Assembly (NCBI GenBank): GCA_016281815.1
Contig: JAEEJK010000119.1
Span: 1 to 44,978 of the forward strand
Reading direction: 5' to 3'
DNA from: Prevotella sp.
GTDB taxonomy: Bacteria > Bacteroidota > Bacteroidia > Bacteroidales > Bacteroidaceae
DNA length: 44,978 nucleotides
This document shows positions 31,400 through 39,472 of the stretch, one piece after another. Below the pieces are notes generated by a model, which worked only from the letters and a program-made list of their open reading frames with translations, ran no database searches and was not told the origin of the DNA. Made by a program: the position numbers and the translations under genes. The stretch's first letter is position 1. Every line of letters begins with the position of its first letter.

Positions 31400-34138
31400 T
31401 TAAACGTATGCTGGTAATATTATTTCATATTCCGTCTGGAAACCTGCAATATCATCAGGATATTCGTGAAGTTCTACTGTGCCCTGGTAGTGCTCAATGA
31501 TATTCTTCACCTGCCAGGTTCCATATCCTGTGTGATTACCAATTCCCCATTCAAAGATTCTTGACCTATCCAAACTCGAATGTATTGGTTCTCCGTTGTT
31601 GGATACACGAATTCTGACAGTACTTGAGGTTGGCTTGTCAACATCTATCCTGATGCAATAGTCATTCCTGTAAGCATCAACAAATCCCCATTTTTGTGCG
31701 TTGGAAAAGATGTTTTCAAAAACAGTTTCCAATTTGTCGCGATTTAAGGCAACTAATATGCAATCCTCACCATAGCCATCACTAACATTGTAATTAACCC
31801 TCACAGTGAATCGGTCAGACAAACTACTACTTGCTTTTTCATCAAGAAAATCTTTCAATTTAAAGACTTCACTCTCGCCCCATTCGTCTTCATCTACAAT
31901 GTGGGTTATCATATTCTCGACTTTATCAATGGCCTCTCTTATCAACAAGAAATAGTCGTTAACTGTCTTGCCTGTACGTTTACCTACTATATCATCGTTA
32001 TGTAGGACGCCTTTCTCGTTTCTGCGCCTGTCAAGGAGTGAGAAGGCAGGGCAAAGTTCGTTCATCACCTGTTGGATTCTGTGCTTGCGCTGGCGAAGAG
32101 CCTTAATGTACTCATCTTGCCGTTTATCTTTTAACTCAGACAATTGCTCCTCAAGAGCCAACAAACGGCGGTCTCTCTCCTGAAGCAACACCTCTTTTTG
32201 AGTGGGAACTCTATTTGGATAACAATAGTATGGATTTTCTTTAGGACATAAAATAGTGATTAAACATATATCGTCATCAGTCCTTTCCTCTTCCATCTCC
32301 AAATCTATCAGGTATTCTTTTACATAAGGCTTAAAGAGTTCGTTAATTATATACTCCCCATAATACACCTCCGAGTCATATCCAAAGGCTGCGATATCAT
32401 CCTTTGGAACAAAGACCATTTGTTCTTCACGCAAAAGGGAGACTCGAAATTCACCATGCAGTGAAAAAAGCATAGCAGGACCTTGTATGGCTTCTAAGGC
32501 ATCATCAAACTTGACACGTGGCAAAGAGTTGGAGTCAAAATATGGAAGAAGCGGATTTGTACTCAAATCGTTGAGCATAACGAGCCTACCTGTTTCCAAA
32601 TGTTTCTCCGGCTTGGTCTTTCTGACAATCTCATCCCTATCTTTCGTAACCGGGAAAAAAATATGGTCCAAATATAAGACTTCGTATCTTTCATTAGCAT
32701 TTTGGCTATGGCGGATATATGAATGGACATTAAAAGAATAATCCTTCTCTACAATTTCCTCATTCCTACAAATACAAATGGATGAGAGGAATTTACTCTT
32801 AATCTCTTGTAGATTTAATTCTTCGGAATGATAGAGGTAATCAGGGAACTCATCGAATTCTATTAACCTCATTACAGCTTTTACGGCAAGTTTACGTTCT
32901 CTGCCATTAACAGTATAATACGTCGTGGCATCAACAAACTTGATGTTATTGTTAACTGTATTAGTCAAAAAAATGATGGCTGTCTTCACATTCGTATAAG
33001 GAAGAAATATTCCCTCGGGTAGTGCAACTACTGTGTCAACCAATTTCCCTTTTATAAGACGCTTTCTCAAATCGTATGAATCCTTCCGGGTAAGGAAAGA
33101 AGCTGGCACTACACATGCTGTCATTCCTCCCTCAGTCATCGTTTCTATGCTACGCCTTAGAACAAAATTGTCGGCATTTTCCATTATTCCCTCTTCATTC
33201 ATAATCTTAATGCCAAAAGGTGGCGTGCTCATAATGTTTGGGAAATACTTGTCTGTCCAAAGACTTGAATCTGATACGGTGTAATACTTGCTATCTGTTT
33301 GATATGCGAGTAAACGAAGTTTTCCTACTGCCCACGTTTGCTCATCAATCTCTTGACCAATATAATAATCGCCAAGTTCATGGTCTTTGTTGTAGAGACC
33401 CTCCTCATCGAACATTATATTGACAGAATATGACGCAAGTCCTGCAAATGGATTAAGAAGCCTACCTTTCAACTTTTTGGAAAGAACGACCTGGGTCAAT
33501 TCTGCTGGCTGCATCCATATCTTTTCTCTGGAATATGCTTGTATCTTCGACAATGCCTCTTCAAAAGCCGAGAGCCATTTGTCTGTTTGAAATTCGTCTT
33601 CTTTCTCTGAATAAGGGAAAGTTATAGAGGCATCAACTTCAATGTCCCAAAGTAGCCAGAAAAGTAATACTATACTGCTTTTTTCTATCTGTTCGTCTGG
33701 AATAGATAATATATTATAAATGTTGAATAGGCATTGATTTCCCTTGTCCTTGAGACGCATCCCAATAGTACAAATTTCATCATTGTCCTTGTATTCCAAT
33801 ATTTTATAAAATGGTGTTTCAAATATACTTACCAATATCCTGTCATAATTCTTTCCCTCAATGGCTTTCTTCAGAGAAGCATCCACCTCTGCTTGTATTT
33901 CATAATATGGGCGTTCCCATTTACTCCCTTCAAAAAAACTCTTTATTTCTTGGCGTGTGACCTGTAAAATGATTTGCTTATCAGAGTCTTGTGGGTTCTC
34001 CACGATGTCCAAAAGGTCATATCTTCCAATGTACATCATTAACAGAGGGAGATATGAATTAGGGAAATTCTGCATGAAAGAGTCGATTTTATTACTCTTT
34101 TCTTCTACATTCAAGTCAGCAAACTTCAACATACGCAA
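31400..34138 (-). CDS. Degenerate DNA methyltransferase-histidine kinase fusion (unit 1)
   Basis: This is a 912-aa protein. Residues about 205-395 are a recognisable HsdM core: QPAELTQVV, motif I LLNPFAGLASY (229-235 region), YYIGQEIDEQTWAVGKLRL, motif IV STPPFG (Thr305 in place of Asn), NFVLRRSIETMTEGG and LVDTVVALPEGIF. Residues about 485-645 resemble an HsdS recognition domain (GRLVMLNDLS, GPAMLFSL) and lead into a coiled coil (about 646-680). The kinase has His686 in RQRKHRIQQ, N box VFENIFSNA (Asn813), G1 VSNNGEPIH and G2 GNHTGYGTWQVK. No membrane segment is seen, so it should be cytoplasmic. It starts 26 nt after the WYL gene. Confidence 0.88.
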   Translation of the reverse strand: MRMLKFADLNVEEKSNKIDSFMQNFPNSYLPLLMMYIGRYDLLDIVENPQDSDKQIILQVTRQEIKSFFEGSKWERPYYEIQAEVDASLKKAIEGKNYDRILVSIFETPFYKILEYKDNDEICTIGMRLKDKGNQCLFNIYNILSIPDEQIEKSSIVLLFWLLWDIEVDASITFPYSEKEDEFQTDKWLSAFEEALSKIQAYSREKIWMQPAELTQVVLSKKLKGRLLNPFAGLASYSVNIMFDEEGLYNKDHELGDYYIGQEIDEQTWAVGKLRLLAYQTDSKYYTVSDSSLWTDKYFPNIMSTPPFGIKIMNEEGIMENADNFVLRRSIETMTEGGMTACVVPASFLTRKDSYDLRKRLIKGKLVDTVVALPEGIFLPYTNVKTAIIFLTNTVNNNIKFVDATTYYTVNGRERKLAVKAVMRLIEFDEFPDYLYHSEELNLQEIKSKFLSSICICRNEEIVEKDYSFNVHSYIRHSQNANERYEVLYLDHIFFPVTKDRDEIVRKTKPEKHLETGRLVMLNDLSTNPLLPYFDSNSLPRVKFDDALEAIQGPAMLFSLHGEFRVSLLREEQMVFVPKDDIAAFGYDSEVYYGEYIINELFKPYVKEYLIDLEMEEERTDDDICLITILCPKENPYYCYPNRVPTQKEVLLQERDRRLLALEEQLSELKDKRQDEYIKALRQRKHRIQQVMNELCPAFSLLDRRRNEKGVLHNDDIVGKRTGKTVNDYFLLIREAIDKVENMITHIVDEDEWGESEVFKLKDFLDEKASSSLSDRFTVRVNYNVSDGYGEDCILVALNRDKLETVFENIFSNAQKWGFVDAYRNDYCIRIDVDKPTSSTVRIRVSNNGEPIHSSLDRSRIFEWGIGNHTGYGTWQVKNIIEHYQGTVELHEYPDDIAGFQTEYEIILPAYV

Positions 34139-34164
34139 ATCAAATTAAAAATACAACAACTCAA

Positions 34165-35214
34165 TCAACGAGTGCAAAGTTCAACATTATCTATGCAGTC
34201 ATCCTGCATAGGAAAATATTTTTTGTAATTTTCTTCAATTATCTTTTGGACATGGTATCTATAGGAGTCTGGAGTAAGTACTTCCATATCCGCTCCATAC
34301 GACAATATTTGCTGGTCGAGTTCTCTGTTCGGAATGACCTTGATTCGGATAATACGGTTGTTTTCATCTATTATCTTTTGTGTTTGATGCAGTGGTTTTG
34401 ATACCACATACATAAATCTATCTTCAGAGACTTGGAGAAAAATATCTTCTGGTGTAGATGGTCTTACTGTCACGCCCACCACATCATCAAAATAGTGCTC
34501 AAAATCAATAGAGTCATTCGGAACGAAAGCCACATCCGGCGCGACAGACATTGATACAATACGGTCTAACGCCAGATTCGTAATGTCTTCTCTTCCATCT
34601 ACACGCCCCAAAAGGAACCAACGGTTATTGTACTGCTTGACGTAATAGGGATGTATGATATATGATATGTCTCTTCCCCCATTTTTGTAATTATGGTATT
34701 CTATCCTCAATGGTTGATGATTGGATGCAGCATCAATCACATCGGACAAGTATTCAAGACCTTTCAGATTGGGATTCTGCTCAAATCCGATAATGTTTTC
34801 ATTCTTTCCTTTGAGATTGAATCGCCATTCGAGGTTCGATATCACCTCTTCCATCCATTCGTTGGAGGGAAGTCCCCGGAAGCGGCTAAGAGTAAGGATA
34901 ACTGTCTGAAGTTGTTGTGCTTCTTCATCCGTCAAAGGCTGTTGATTGATGGAAAAATCGGAGTCCTCATAGCGATAATACACCTTCTTGCCATCCTTTT
35001 TCCGTTCAAGGGGTATGCTCCATCCCGTTTCACTTTCCATGAACTTGATATCCTCGAAAATCTGCCTACGACTGACACCTCCAGTTCCATTATAATATAT
35101 CAATGCCTCGTCACACGCATCAATGAGGTCATCGATATAATATCGGTAACGGCGGTCTCGGAAGCACTTGTCAAGTGCCTGATAACGGATGGCGGCATTT
35201 TTGTTGGTTGACAT
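34165..35214 (-). CDS. WYL-domain transcriptional regulator
   Basis: This 349-aa protein has an N-terminal winged-helix region (about residues 1-85, with GGVSRRQIFEDIKFME as recognition part). A WYL domain follows (about 160-240: LRIEYHNYKNGG, IIHPYYVKQYNNRWFLLGR, NLALDRIVSM) and then a C-terminal WCX-like extension (QQILSYGADMEVLTPDSYRY). WYL regulators bind small ligands or nucleic acid and often control phage-defence loci. It is the first gene of the kinase operon. A second copy of its 3' end survives at 30302-30466, which ties this gene to the ancestral unit. Confidence 0.92.
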   Translation of the reverse strand: MSTNKNAAIRYQALDKCFRDRRYRYYIDDLIDACDEALIYYNGTGGVSRRQIFEDIKFMESETGWSIPLERKKDGKKVYYRYEDSDFSINQQPLTDEEAQQLQTVILTLSRFRGLPSNEWMEEVISNLEWRFNLKGKNENIIGFEQNPNLKGLEYLSDVIDAASNHQPLRIEYHNYKNGGRDISYIIHPYYVKQYNNRWFLLGRVDGREDITNLALDRIVSMSVAPDVAFVPNDSIDFEHYFDDVVGVTVRPSTPEDIFLQVSEDRFMYVVSKPLHQTQKIIDENNRIIRIKVIPNRELDQQILSYGADMEVLTPDSYRYHVQKIIEENYKKYFPMQDDCIDNVELCTR

Positions 35215-35227
35215 AGGCTTGATGGTA

Positions 35228-35315
35228 TTACATGCTTATCAGTTCGTTGATTTCAAGGCATCTGGCTAATTGTAGCAGATTCTCCAACGTGGATTGAGCA
35301 GAATTAGCACAAAAT
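35228..35315 (-). pseudogene. C-terminal fossil of an XRE-type helix-turn-helix gene
   Basis: About 28 codons read FCANSAQSTLENLLQLARCL, then EINELISM and a stop. This matches the end of a small XRE regulator (normally N-x-x-QPSLETL-x-x-IA-x-x-L-x-V-x-x-x-ELI). A stop lies just upstream, so the first two thirds are gone. It sits in the WYL leader. A TAATTTTG box (35310-35317) nearby could serve as promoter for the operon, but its -33 partner is not convincing. Confidence 0.45.
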
Positions 35316-35437
35316 TAATGATTTTTACACAAAAATCGCTCTAATTGTGAAGTTTTTTGGCTTATCAATCAAAAAAAATCTTTGTCAGTTCTTTAAACAG
35401 AAGTGTGTCTTTCATAGTTTGCAAATATTTCTGCCGT

Positions 35438-35457
35438 GGGTAGCATGGCCCCTACCC
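35438..35457. repeat. Single hairpin downstream of the transposase gene
   Basis: GGGTAG, an 8-nt loop, CTACCC forms a GC-rich hairpin 22 nt past the transposase stop. It could be a terminator without a U tract or a recognition hairpin for the transposase. Confidence 0.5.
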
Positions 35458-35479
35458 TTTCAAGCAACCCTTATTTCCT

Positions 35480-35935
35480 TCAATCGGACAAAACATAACG
35501 TTCGTCATAATCGATATGATACAATCGCAGAAATTCCAAATATTCGTCCTTGAACGACTTCTTTTTATGATGTTCTGCTTGATTGGCAATATAATTCTTC
35601 GTCTTATCAACCATAGATTGGCTGACTGAAAATGACGCATAGCCGCCCTGCCATGCAAACTTCTCGTAATAACGCCCCAACGTTTTTATCCATCGGCTGC
35701 TGTTTCGTTTCATTTCCTCTACAAGATGGGACACACACTCTGTACTATTGAGTAACACCAATGCATGGATGTGGTTTTCTGTACCGCCCACGCAAACAAC
35801 ATGGCAACCGGTTGTGTTGACCAATTGTCCGATATATTGATGCAAACGGGGTATGTGGTCGATGTTTATTTCCGGACTATTTGTTTTGATATGGAAGATG
35901 ATATGTAGATAGATTTTACATAATGATTGTGCCAT
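35480..35935 (-). CDS. Y1 transposase, IS200-like / REP-associated type
   Basis: This 151-aa protein starts at the ATG at 35933-35935 (MAQSLCKIYLHIIFHIKT). It has the HUH motif in ENHIHALVLL (two His around Ile), a following VSHLVEEMKRNSSRWI helix, WQGGYASFSVSQS, and the catalytic Tyr in KNYIANQAEHHKKKSF. The family cuts and joins single-stranded DNA at hairpins. The reading frame extends upstream into palindromic repeats, which are not part of the protein. It has hairpins on both sides and no TnpB, so it fits a REP-associated (RAYT) or solitary TnpA gene. Confidence 0.88.
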   Translation of the reverse strand: MAQSLCKIYLHIIFHIKTNSPEINIDHIPRLHQYIGQLVNTTGCHVVCVGGTENHIHALVLLNSTECVSHLVEEMKRNSSRWIKTLGRYYEKFAWQGGYASFSVSQSMVDKTKNYIANQAEHHKKKSFKDEYLEFLRLYHIDYDERYVLSD

Positions 35936-35952
35936 ATAATAGTAGATCTTTT

Positions 35953-36109
35953 GCCCTTTCAGGGCGGTTGTATTACATCTTGTTCCCAAATCCCAGGGTG
36001 TTGCCCTGGGCTGATATCTCATTGCCCTTTCAGGGCGGACGTGTCGCATTTTCTTATTTATTCCCAGGGTGTTGCCCTGGGCTGACATCTCATTGCCCTT
36101 TCAGGGCGG
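35953..36109. repeat. 71-bp tandem repeat of two alternating palindromes (BIME-like)
   Basis: Palindrome A (GCCCTTTCAGGGCGG) occurs at 35953, 36024 and 36095. Palindrome B (CCCAGGGTGTTGCCCTGGGC) occurs at 35992 and 36063. The spacing is exactly 71 bp for both, giving the order A-B-A-B-A. This lies just upstream of the Y1 transposase gene, as REP arrays do near their RAYT gene. Confidence 0.9.
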
Positions 36110-36192
36110 TGACATTCTGCTCGTTTCAACAAATGGAATGATACAGGCAGAATGCCATCATCTCCTCACAACACGAAAGAAGGCTCGTGAAA

Positions 36193-37338
36193 TCACAACT
36201 TGCGAGTGAAGCAGCGATGACGGCGATGCTGTTCGTTTTCGTAATACTGCCAATGGCTGAGCACGCCCTTGTTGGTCTCCATCTGCGGCATCGCCTCCGC
36301 CCATCGATATCCCGCCTTGTATATACGACTTGTCAAATCATGGAATATCAACGCATTGACACCTTTTGAACGATACTCGGGCAAGACTCCCACGAGCAAA
36401 AGATCGACGGTCTTTGTCTTGTGGAATTTGAGGACACGCAGCAAATGCCACCATCCGAAAGGAAAGAGGCGGCCGTCGCGGGTCTTGCGCAATGCCTCGG
36501 AGAAAGATGGGAAGGACACGCCAAAACCCACCATCTTGTTGTTTTTCTCTCCATCCACAACGGCGGTGATCAGGTCGAGGTCGGCTAACTTGATATAATC
36601 GTCGACCAGTTTGTCTATCTGGCGCTCGGTAAGCCGTGCAAAACCATATAGGCTGTCGTAGGTCTCATTGAGAATATGGAACAACTCACGCCCTTTACCG
36701 CCCTTCAACAGTTCGTGTCGGGTGAATTTATGCACATGGATGTTGTATCGTTTCTCTACGACCTCTGTGATTTTGGCAAACTTTGCCGGTGATTCTTTGG
36801 GGAGCGTAATGAGGAACTCCAGATAGTCATTGTCCTTGACAAACCCGCCAAAGTGCTTGATATGCTCGGGATAGTATGGATAATTGTAGTTGATGTACAT
36901 GGTGGAGAGACGGTCGAAGCCTTCGACAAGCATTCCCTCGCGATCCATGTCGGTGAAGCCCATCGGACCGCAGATCTCATCCATCCCTCGTTCCTTGCCC
37001 CACTGGGCTACAGTCTGCAGGAGGGCTGCGGAGACCTCATGGTCGTCGATGAAGTCCAACCAACCGAAGCGCACCTGCCGCCTGTTCCAATGCTCATTGG
37101 CGTGGCGGTTGATGATGGCGGCCACACGCCCCACCACTTTACCGTCCTTATATGCCAAAAAATAGTCTGCCTCACAATGGTCGAAAGCGGGATTGCTTTG
37201 ATGACCCAGGGTGGACATCTCATCGGAATACAGGAACGGCACGGAATAGGGACAGTCTCGGTAAAGGTCATAGTAAAACTGAACGAACTGCTTCAGTCCT
37301 TTCTTGTCTACGACTTTCTTTATCTCGACCTTTCCCAT
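36193..37338 (-). CDS. GNAT-fold N-acetyltransferase-like protein
   Basis: This 381-aa cytoplasmic protein starts MGKVEIKKVVDKKGLKQF and contains DYFLAYKDGKVVGRVAAIIN, a GNAT-like strand-turn pattern (about residues 58-77). A later second half has VDLLLVGVLPEYRSKGVNALIF, resembling the acetyl-CoA loop (about 315-336). The family (often annotated as GNAT or hypothetical) is widespread in Bacteroidetes; the substrate is unknown. It follows glmM after 22 nt and probably ends that operon. Confidence 0.75.
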   Translation of the reverse strand: MGKVEIKKVVDKKGLKQFVQFYYDLYRDCPYSVPFLYSDEMSTLGHQSNPAFDHCEADYFLAYKDGKVVGRVAAIINRHANEHWNRRQVRFGWLDFIDDHEVSAALLQTVAQWGKERGMDEICGPMGFTDMDREGMLVEGFDRLSTMYINYNYPYYPEHIKHFGGFVKDNDYLEFLITLPKESPAKFAKITEVVEKRYNIHVHKFTRHELLKGGKGRELFHILNETYDSLYGFARLTERQIDKLVDDYIKLADLDLITAVVDGEKNNKMVGFGVSFPSFSEALRKTRDGRLFPFGWWHLLRVLKFHKTKTVDLLLVGVLPEYRSKGVNALIFHDLTSRIYKAGYRWAEAMPQMETNKGVLSHWQYYENEQHRRHRCFTRKL

Positions 37339-37360
37339 CAGCGGCGGTTCCTTTTAGGGG

Positions 37361-38743
37361 TTACTGCATGTCGTAGACTACCTGCATCAACTGCTTGCCC
37401 AGTTCGTCTGCTGCCTCCATGGTAGCGGCCTCACTGTAGACGCGGATGATCGGTTCGGTATTGGACTTGCGCAGATGCACCCATTTGTCGGGAAAATCGA
37501 TCTTGACCCCATCGATGTCGTTGACCTGCTGGTCGGCAAACATCTCCTTCACGCGCTCCAGGATGGCGTCCACATCCGTGGAGGGTGTCAGGTCGATCCT
37601 GTTCTTGGCTATGGCATATTCAGGCAATGTGGCCCGCAACTCACTCACCTTTCCGCCCCTGTGTGCCAGCGAGGAAAGGAACAATGCGATACCCACAAGG
37701 GCATCACGGCCATAGTGGCTTTCGGGATAAATCACACCACCGTTACCTTCTCCACCGATGACAGCATTCACTTCCTTCATCTTGGTGGTGACGTTCACCT
37801 CGCCCACTGCAGCGGCGGCATACTTCCCGCCATGCTTCTCTGTGACATCACGCAGGGCACGGGTGGAAGAGAGATTGGATACGGTGTTGCCGGGAGTATG
37901 TGCCAACACATAGTCGGCCACGGACACCAAAGTGTATTCCTCACCGAACATCCTGCCGTCCTCACAAATGAATGCCAGTCGGTCGACATCGGGATCGACC
38001 ACGATACCCAGGTCGTAGGCTCCGCTGCGCATCTCCTCCATGATACCCGCAAGATTGCGCTCCAGGGGTTCGGGATTGTGTGCGAAATCTCCTGTCGGCT
38101 CTCCATTGAGCACCTTGTACTCCACGCCAAGTCTGTCGAGCAGCACTGGCAGGACAATGCCACCGACACTGTTGATGGCGTCAACACATACCTTGAAATG
38201 AGATTTTCTCACTGCGTCGGCATCTACGAGGGGCAATGCCATCACGGCGTCCACATGACGCTGTCCGAACGATTCGTCGCTGGTGTAATGTCCCAGATGG
38301 TCGACATCGGCATATTCAAAATCCTCCTGCTCTGCGATGGACAACACCTGGTTGCCGTCATCCTTGGTGAGGAATTCTCCCATATGATTGAGCAGTTTGA
38401 GCGCATTCCACTGTCTGGGGTTGTGGCTCGCGGTGATGATGATGCCGCCAGCCGCCTTGCTCATCGTGACAGCCAACTCTGTGGTGGGTGTGGTGGCGAG
38501 ACCGATATCCACCACATCATAGCCCATGCCGATGAGGGTGCCGCACACCACACTTCTCACCATCTCGCCAGAGATGCGGGCGTCACGGCCCACTATGATA
38601 GTCTGACTTGAAGATTGTCCACACCTTCTGATAAAGGTGGCGTATGCCGATGTGAACTTGACGATATCAAGCGGATTGAGTGTATCGCCTGCAGGTCCGC
38701 CGATGGTTCCGCGGATGCCTGATATAGATTTGATGAGTGTCAT
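37361..38743 (-). CDS. glmM: Phosphoglucosamine mutase
   Basis: This 460-aa phosphohexomutase interconverts glucosamine-6-phosphate and glucosamine-1-phosphate for peptidoglycan and LPS precursors. The catalytic serine loop is IIITASHNPRQW (Ser106), the metal loop is VVDPDVDRL, the sugar-binding motif is GGEGNGG, and the C-terminal phosphate loop is RKSNTEPIIRVYSEA. The N-terminus ISGIRGTIGG is typical. It could also act on other sugars, as the family is broad. It lies 5 nt after the DUF4827 gene. Confidence 0.9.
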   Translation of the reverse strand: MTLIKSISGIRGTIGGPAGDTLNPLDIVKFTSAYATFIRRCGQSSSQTIIVGRDARISGEMVRSVVCGTLIGMGYDVVDIGLATTPTTELAVTMSKAAGGIIITASHNPRQWNALKLLNHMGEFLTKDDGNQVLSIAEQEDFEYADVDHLGHYTSDESFGQRHVDAVMALPLVDADAVRKSHFKVCVDAINSVGGIVLPVLLDRLGVEYKVLNGEPTGDFAHNPEPLERNLAGIMEEMRSGAYDLGIVVDPDVDRLAFICEDGRMFGEEYTLVSVADYVLAHTPGNTVSNLSSTRALRDVTEKHGGKYAAAAVGEVNVTTKMKEVNAVIGGEGNGGVIYPESHYGRDALVGIALFLSSLAHRGGKVSELRATLPEYAIAKNRIDLTPSTDVDAILERVKEMFADQQVNDIDGVKIDFPDKWVHLRKSNTEPIIRVYSEAATMEAADELGKQLMQVVYDMQ

Positions 38744-38748
38744 AATAA

Positions 38749-39378
38749 TCAGATTCCTCGTTCGTAAGTAAGTTCATAATAACAGGGTATCACACTGGTC
38801 AATGCCCGGGAGGTTCCCTGGCTGTGGGGCACGATGATGTTCACTTTCGCCACTTCATCGTCTTCCTTCAGCATCCTGCCAATGTTCACATAGGAAAGCG
38901 GCACCAGCCAACCTGCCGGAACAGATGTGCTGCCGTATGCCGACGGCATCACCCCATTGATGAAAGTGGCCGTAAATGTGCCGAGGGTATTGGTCACCGT
39001 CATCTTGTCGGGCAATGAGGAGAAGTAAAGAACGTTGTTGGTAAGAATCAGGGAGTCGGTGAGCAGGTTGTACTCATTGAATCGGCACAGCACTTTGACG
39101 GACTCTCCGTTCTTGATCTTATCGCCACATCCTCTCCGTACAATCTGCATGTAAATGCCTGTGTTCTCGAAGAGCACAAATTCCTTCTTGCTGACATCGG
39201 TGATGGTGTCTTGCTTGAATTCATTCTCTGAAATGACCTTGATGCCTTTGGCTTCAATGAATTTCCTGATAGCAGTTCTCTCCTTGTTTTTCTGATCTGC
39301 ATAGGTCTCTGTATCTCGACAGGCAGTCAGGAAAAAGACAGCCAGTAACGCTGCCAGGGTGCATGATAATAATCTCAT
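38749..39378 (-). CDS. DUF4827 lipoprotein
   Basis: This 209-aa lipoprotein (signal MRLLSCTLAALLAVFFLTAC, lipobox LTAC) has a beta-rich body, with EFVLFENTGIYMQIVRRGCG and SVKVLCRFNEYNLLTD, that matches the Bacteroidales DUF4827 family. The fold looks FKBP-like (PAGWLVPLSYVNIG near residue 158), but no isomerase activity is known. Position before glmM is conserved in relatives as far as I recall. Confidence 0.82.
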   Translation of the reverse strand: MRLLSCTLAALLAVFFLTACRDTETYADQKNKERTAIRKFIEAKGIKVISENEFKQDTITDVSKKEFVLFENTGIYMQIVRRGCGDKIKNGESVKVLCRFNEYNLLTDSLILTNNVLYFSSLPDKMTVTNTLGTFTATFINGVMPSAYGSTSVPAGWLVPLSYVNIGRMLKEDDEVAKVNIIVPHSQGTSRALTSVIPCYYELTYERGI

Positions 39379-39415
39379 TTCCTTATTTCAGTTTCCAGTT
39401 TCGCAATATGCGCTG

Positions 39416-39423
39416 CAAAGTTA
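39416..39423 (-). promoter_or_regulatory. Putative -7 box of the DUF4827-glmM operon
   Basis: TAACTTTG on the minus strand fits TAnnTTTG, 38 nt before the DUF4827 start. No TTTG at -33 was identified. Confidence 0.45.
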
Positions 39424-39472
39424 ATACAAAACAACGTAGTAGGCATATTTTTGTTGTTAATGTTACTGAAAA

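Noticed and set aside
27661..34138. Kinase fusions as ordinary type I modification subunits with a restriction partner
   Set aside because: No HsdR helicase-nuclease gene is in the window, motif IV is altered in both, and the C-terminal kinase domains are complete.
35936..36088. Longer N-terminus for the Y1 transposase
   Set aside because: The extra residues are translated palindromes A and B. The family N-terminus begins at MAQSLCKIYLHIIF, so the start at 35935 was chosen.
35953..36109. A-B-A-B-A palindromes as a CRISPR array
   Set aside because: Both the repeats and the intervals recur with an exact 71-bp period, and the neighbour is a Y1 transposase, so a REP/BIME array fits.
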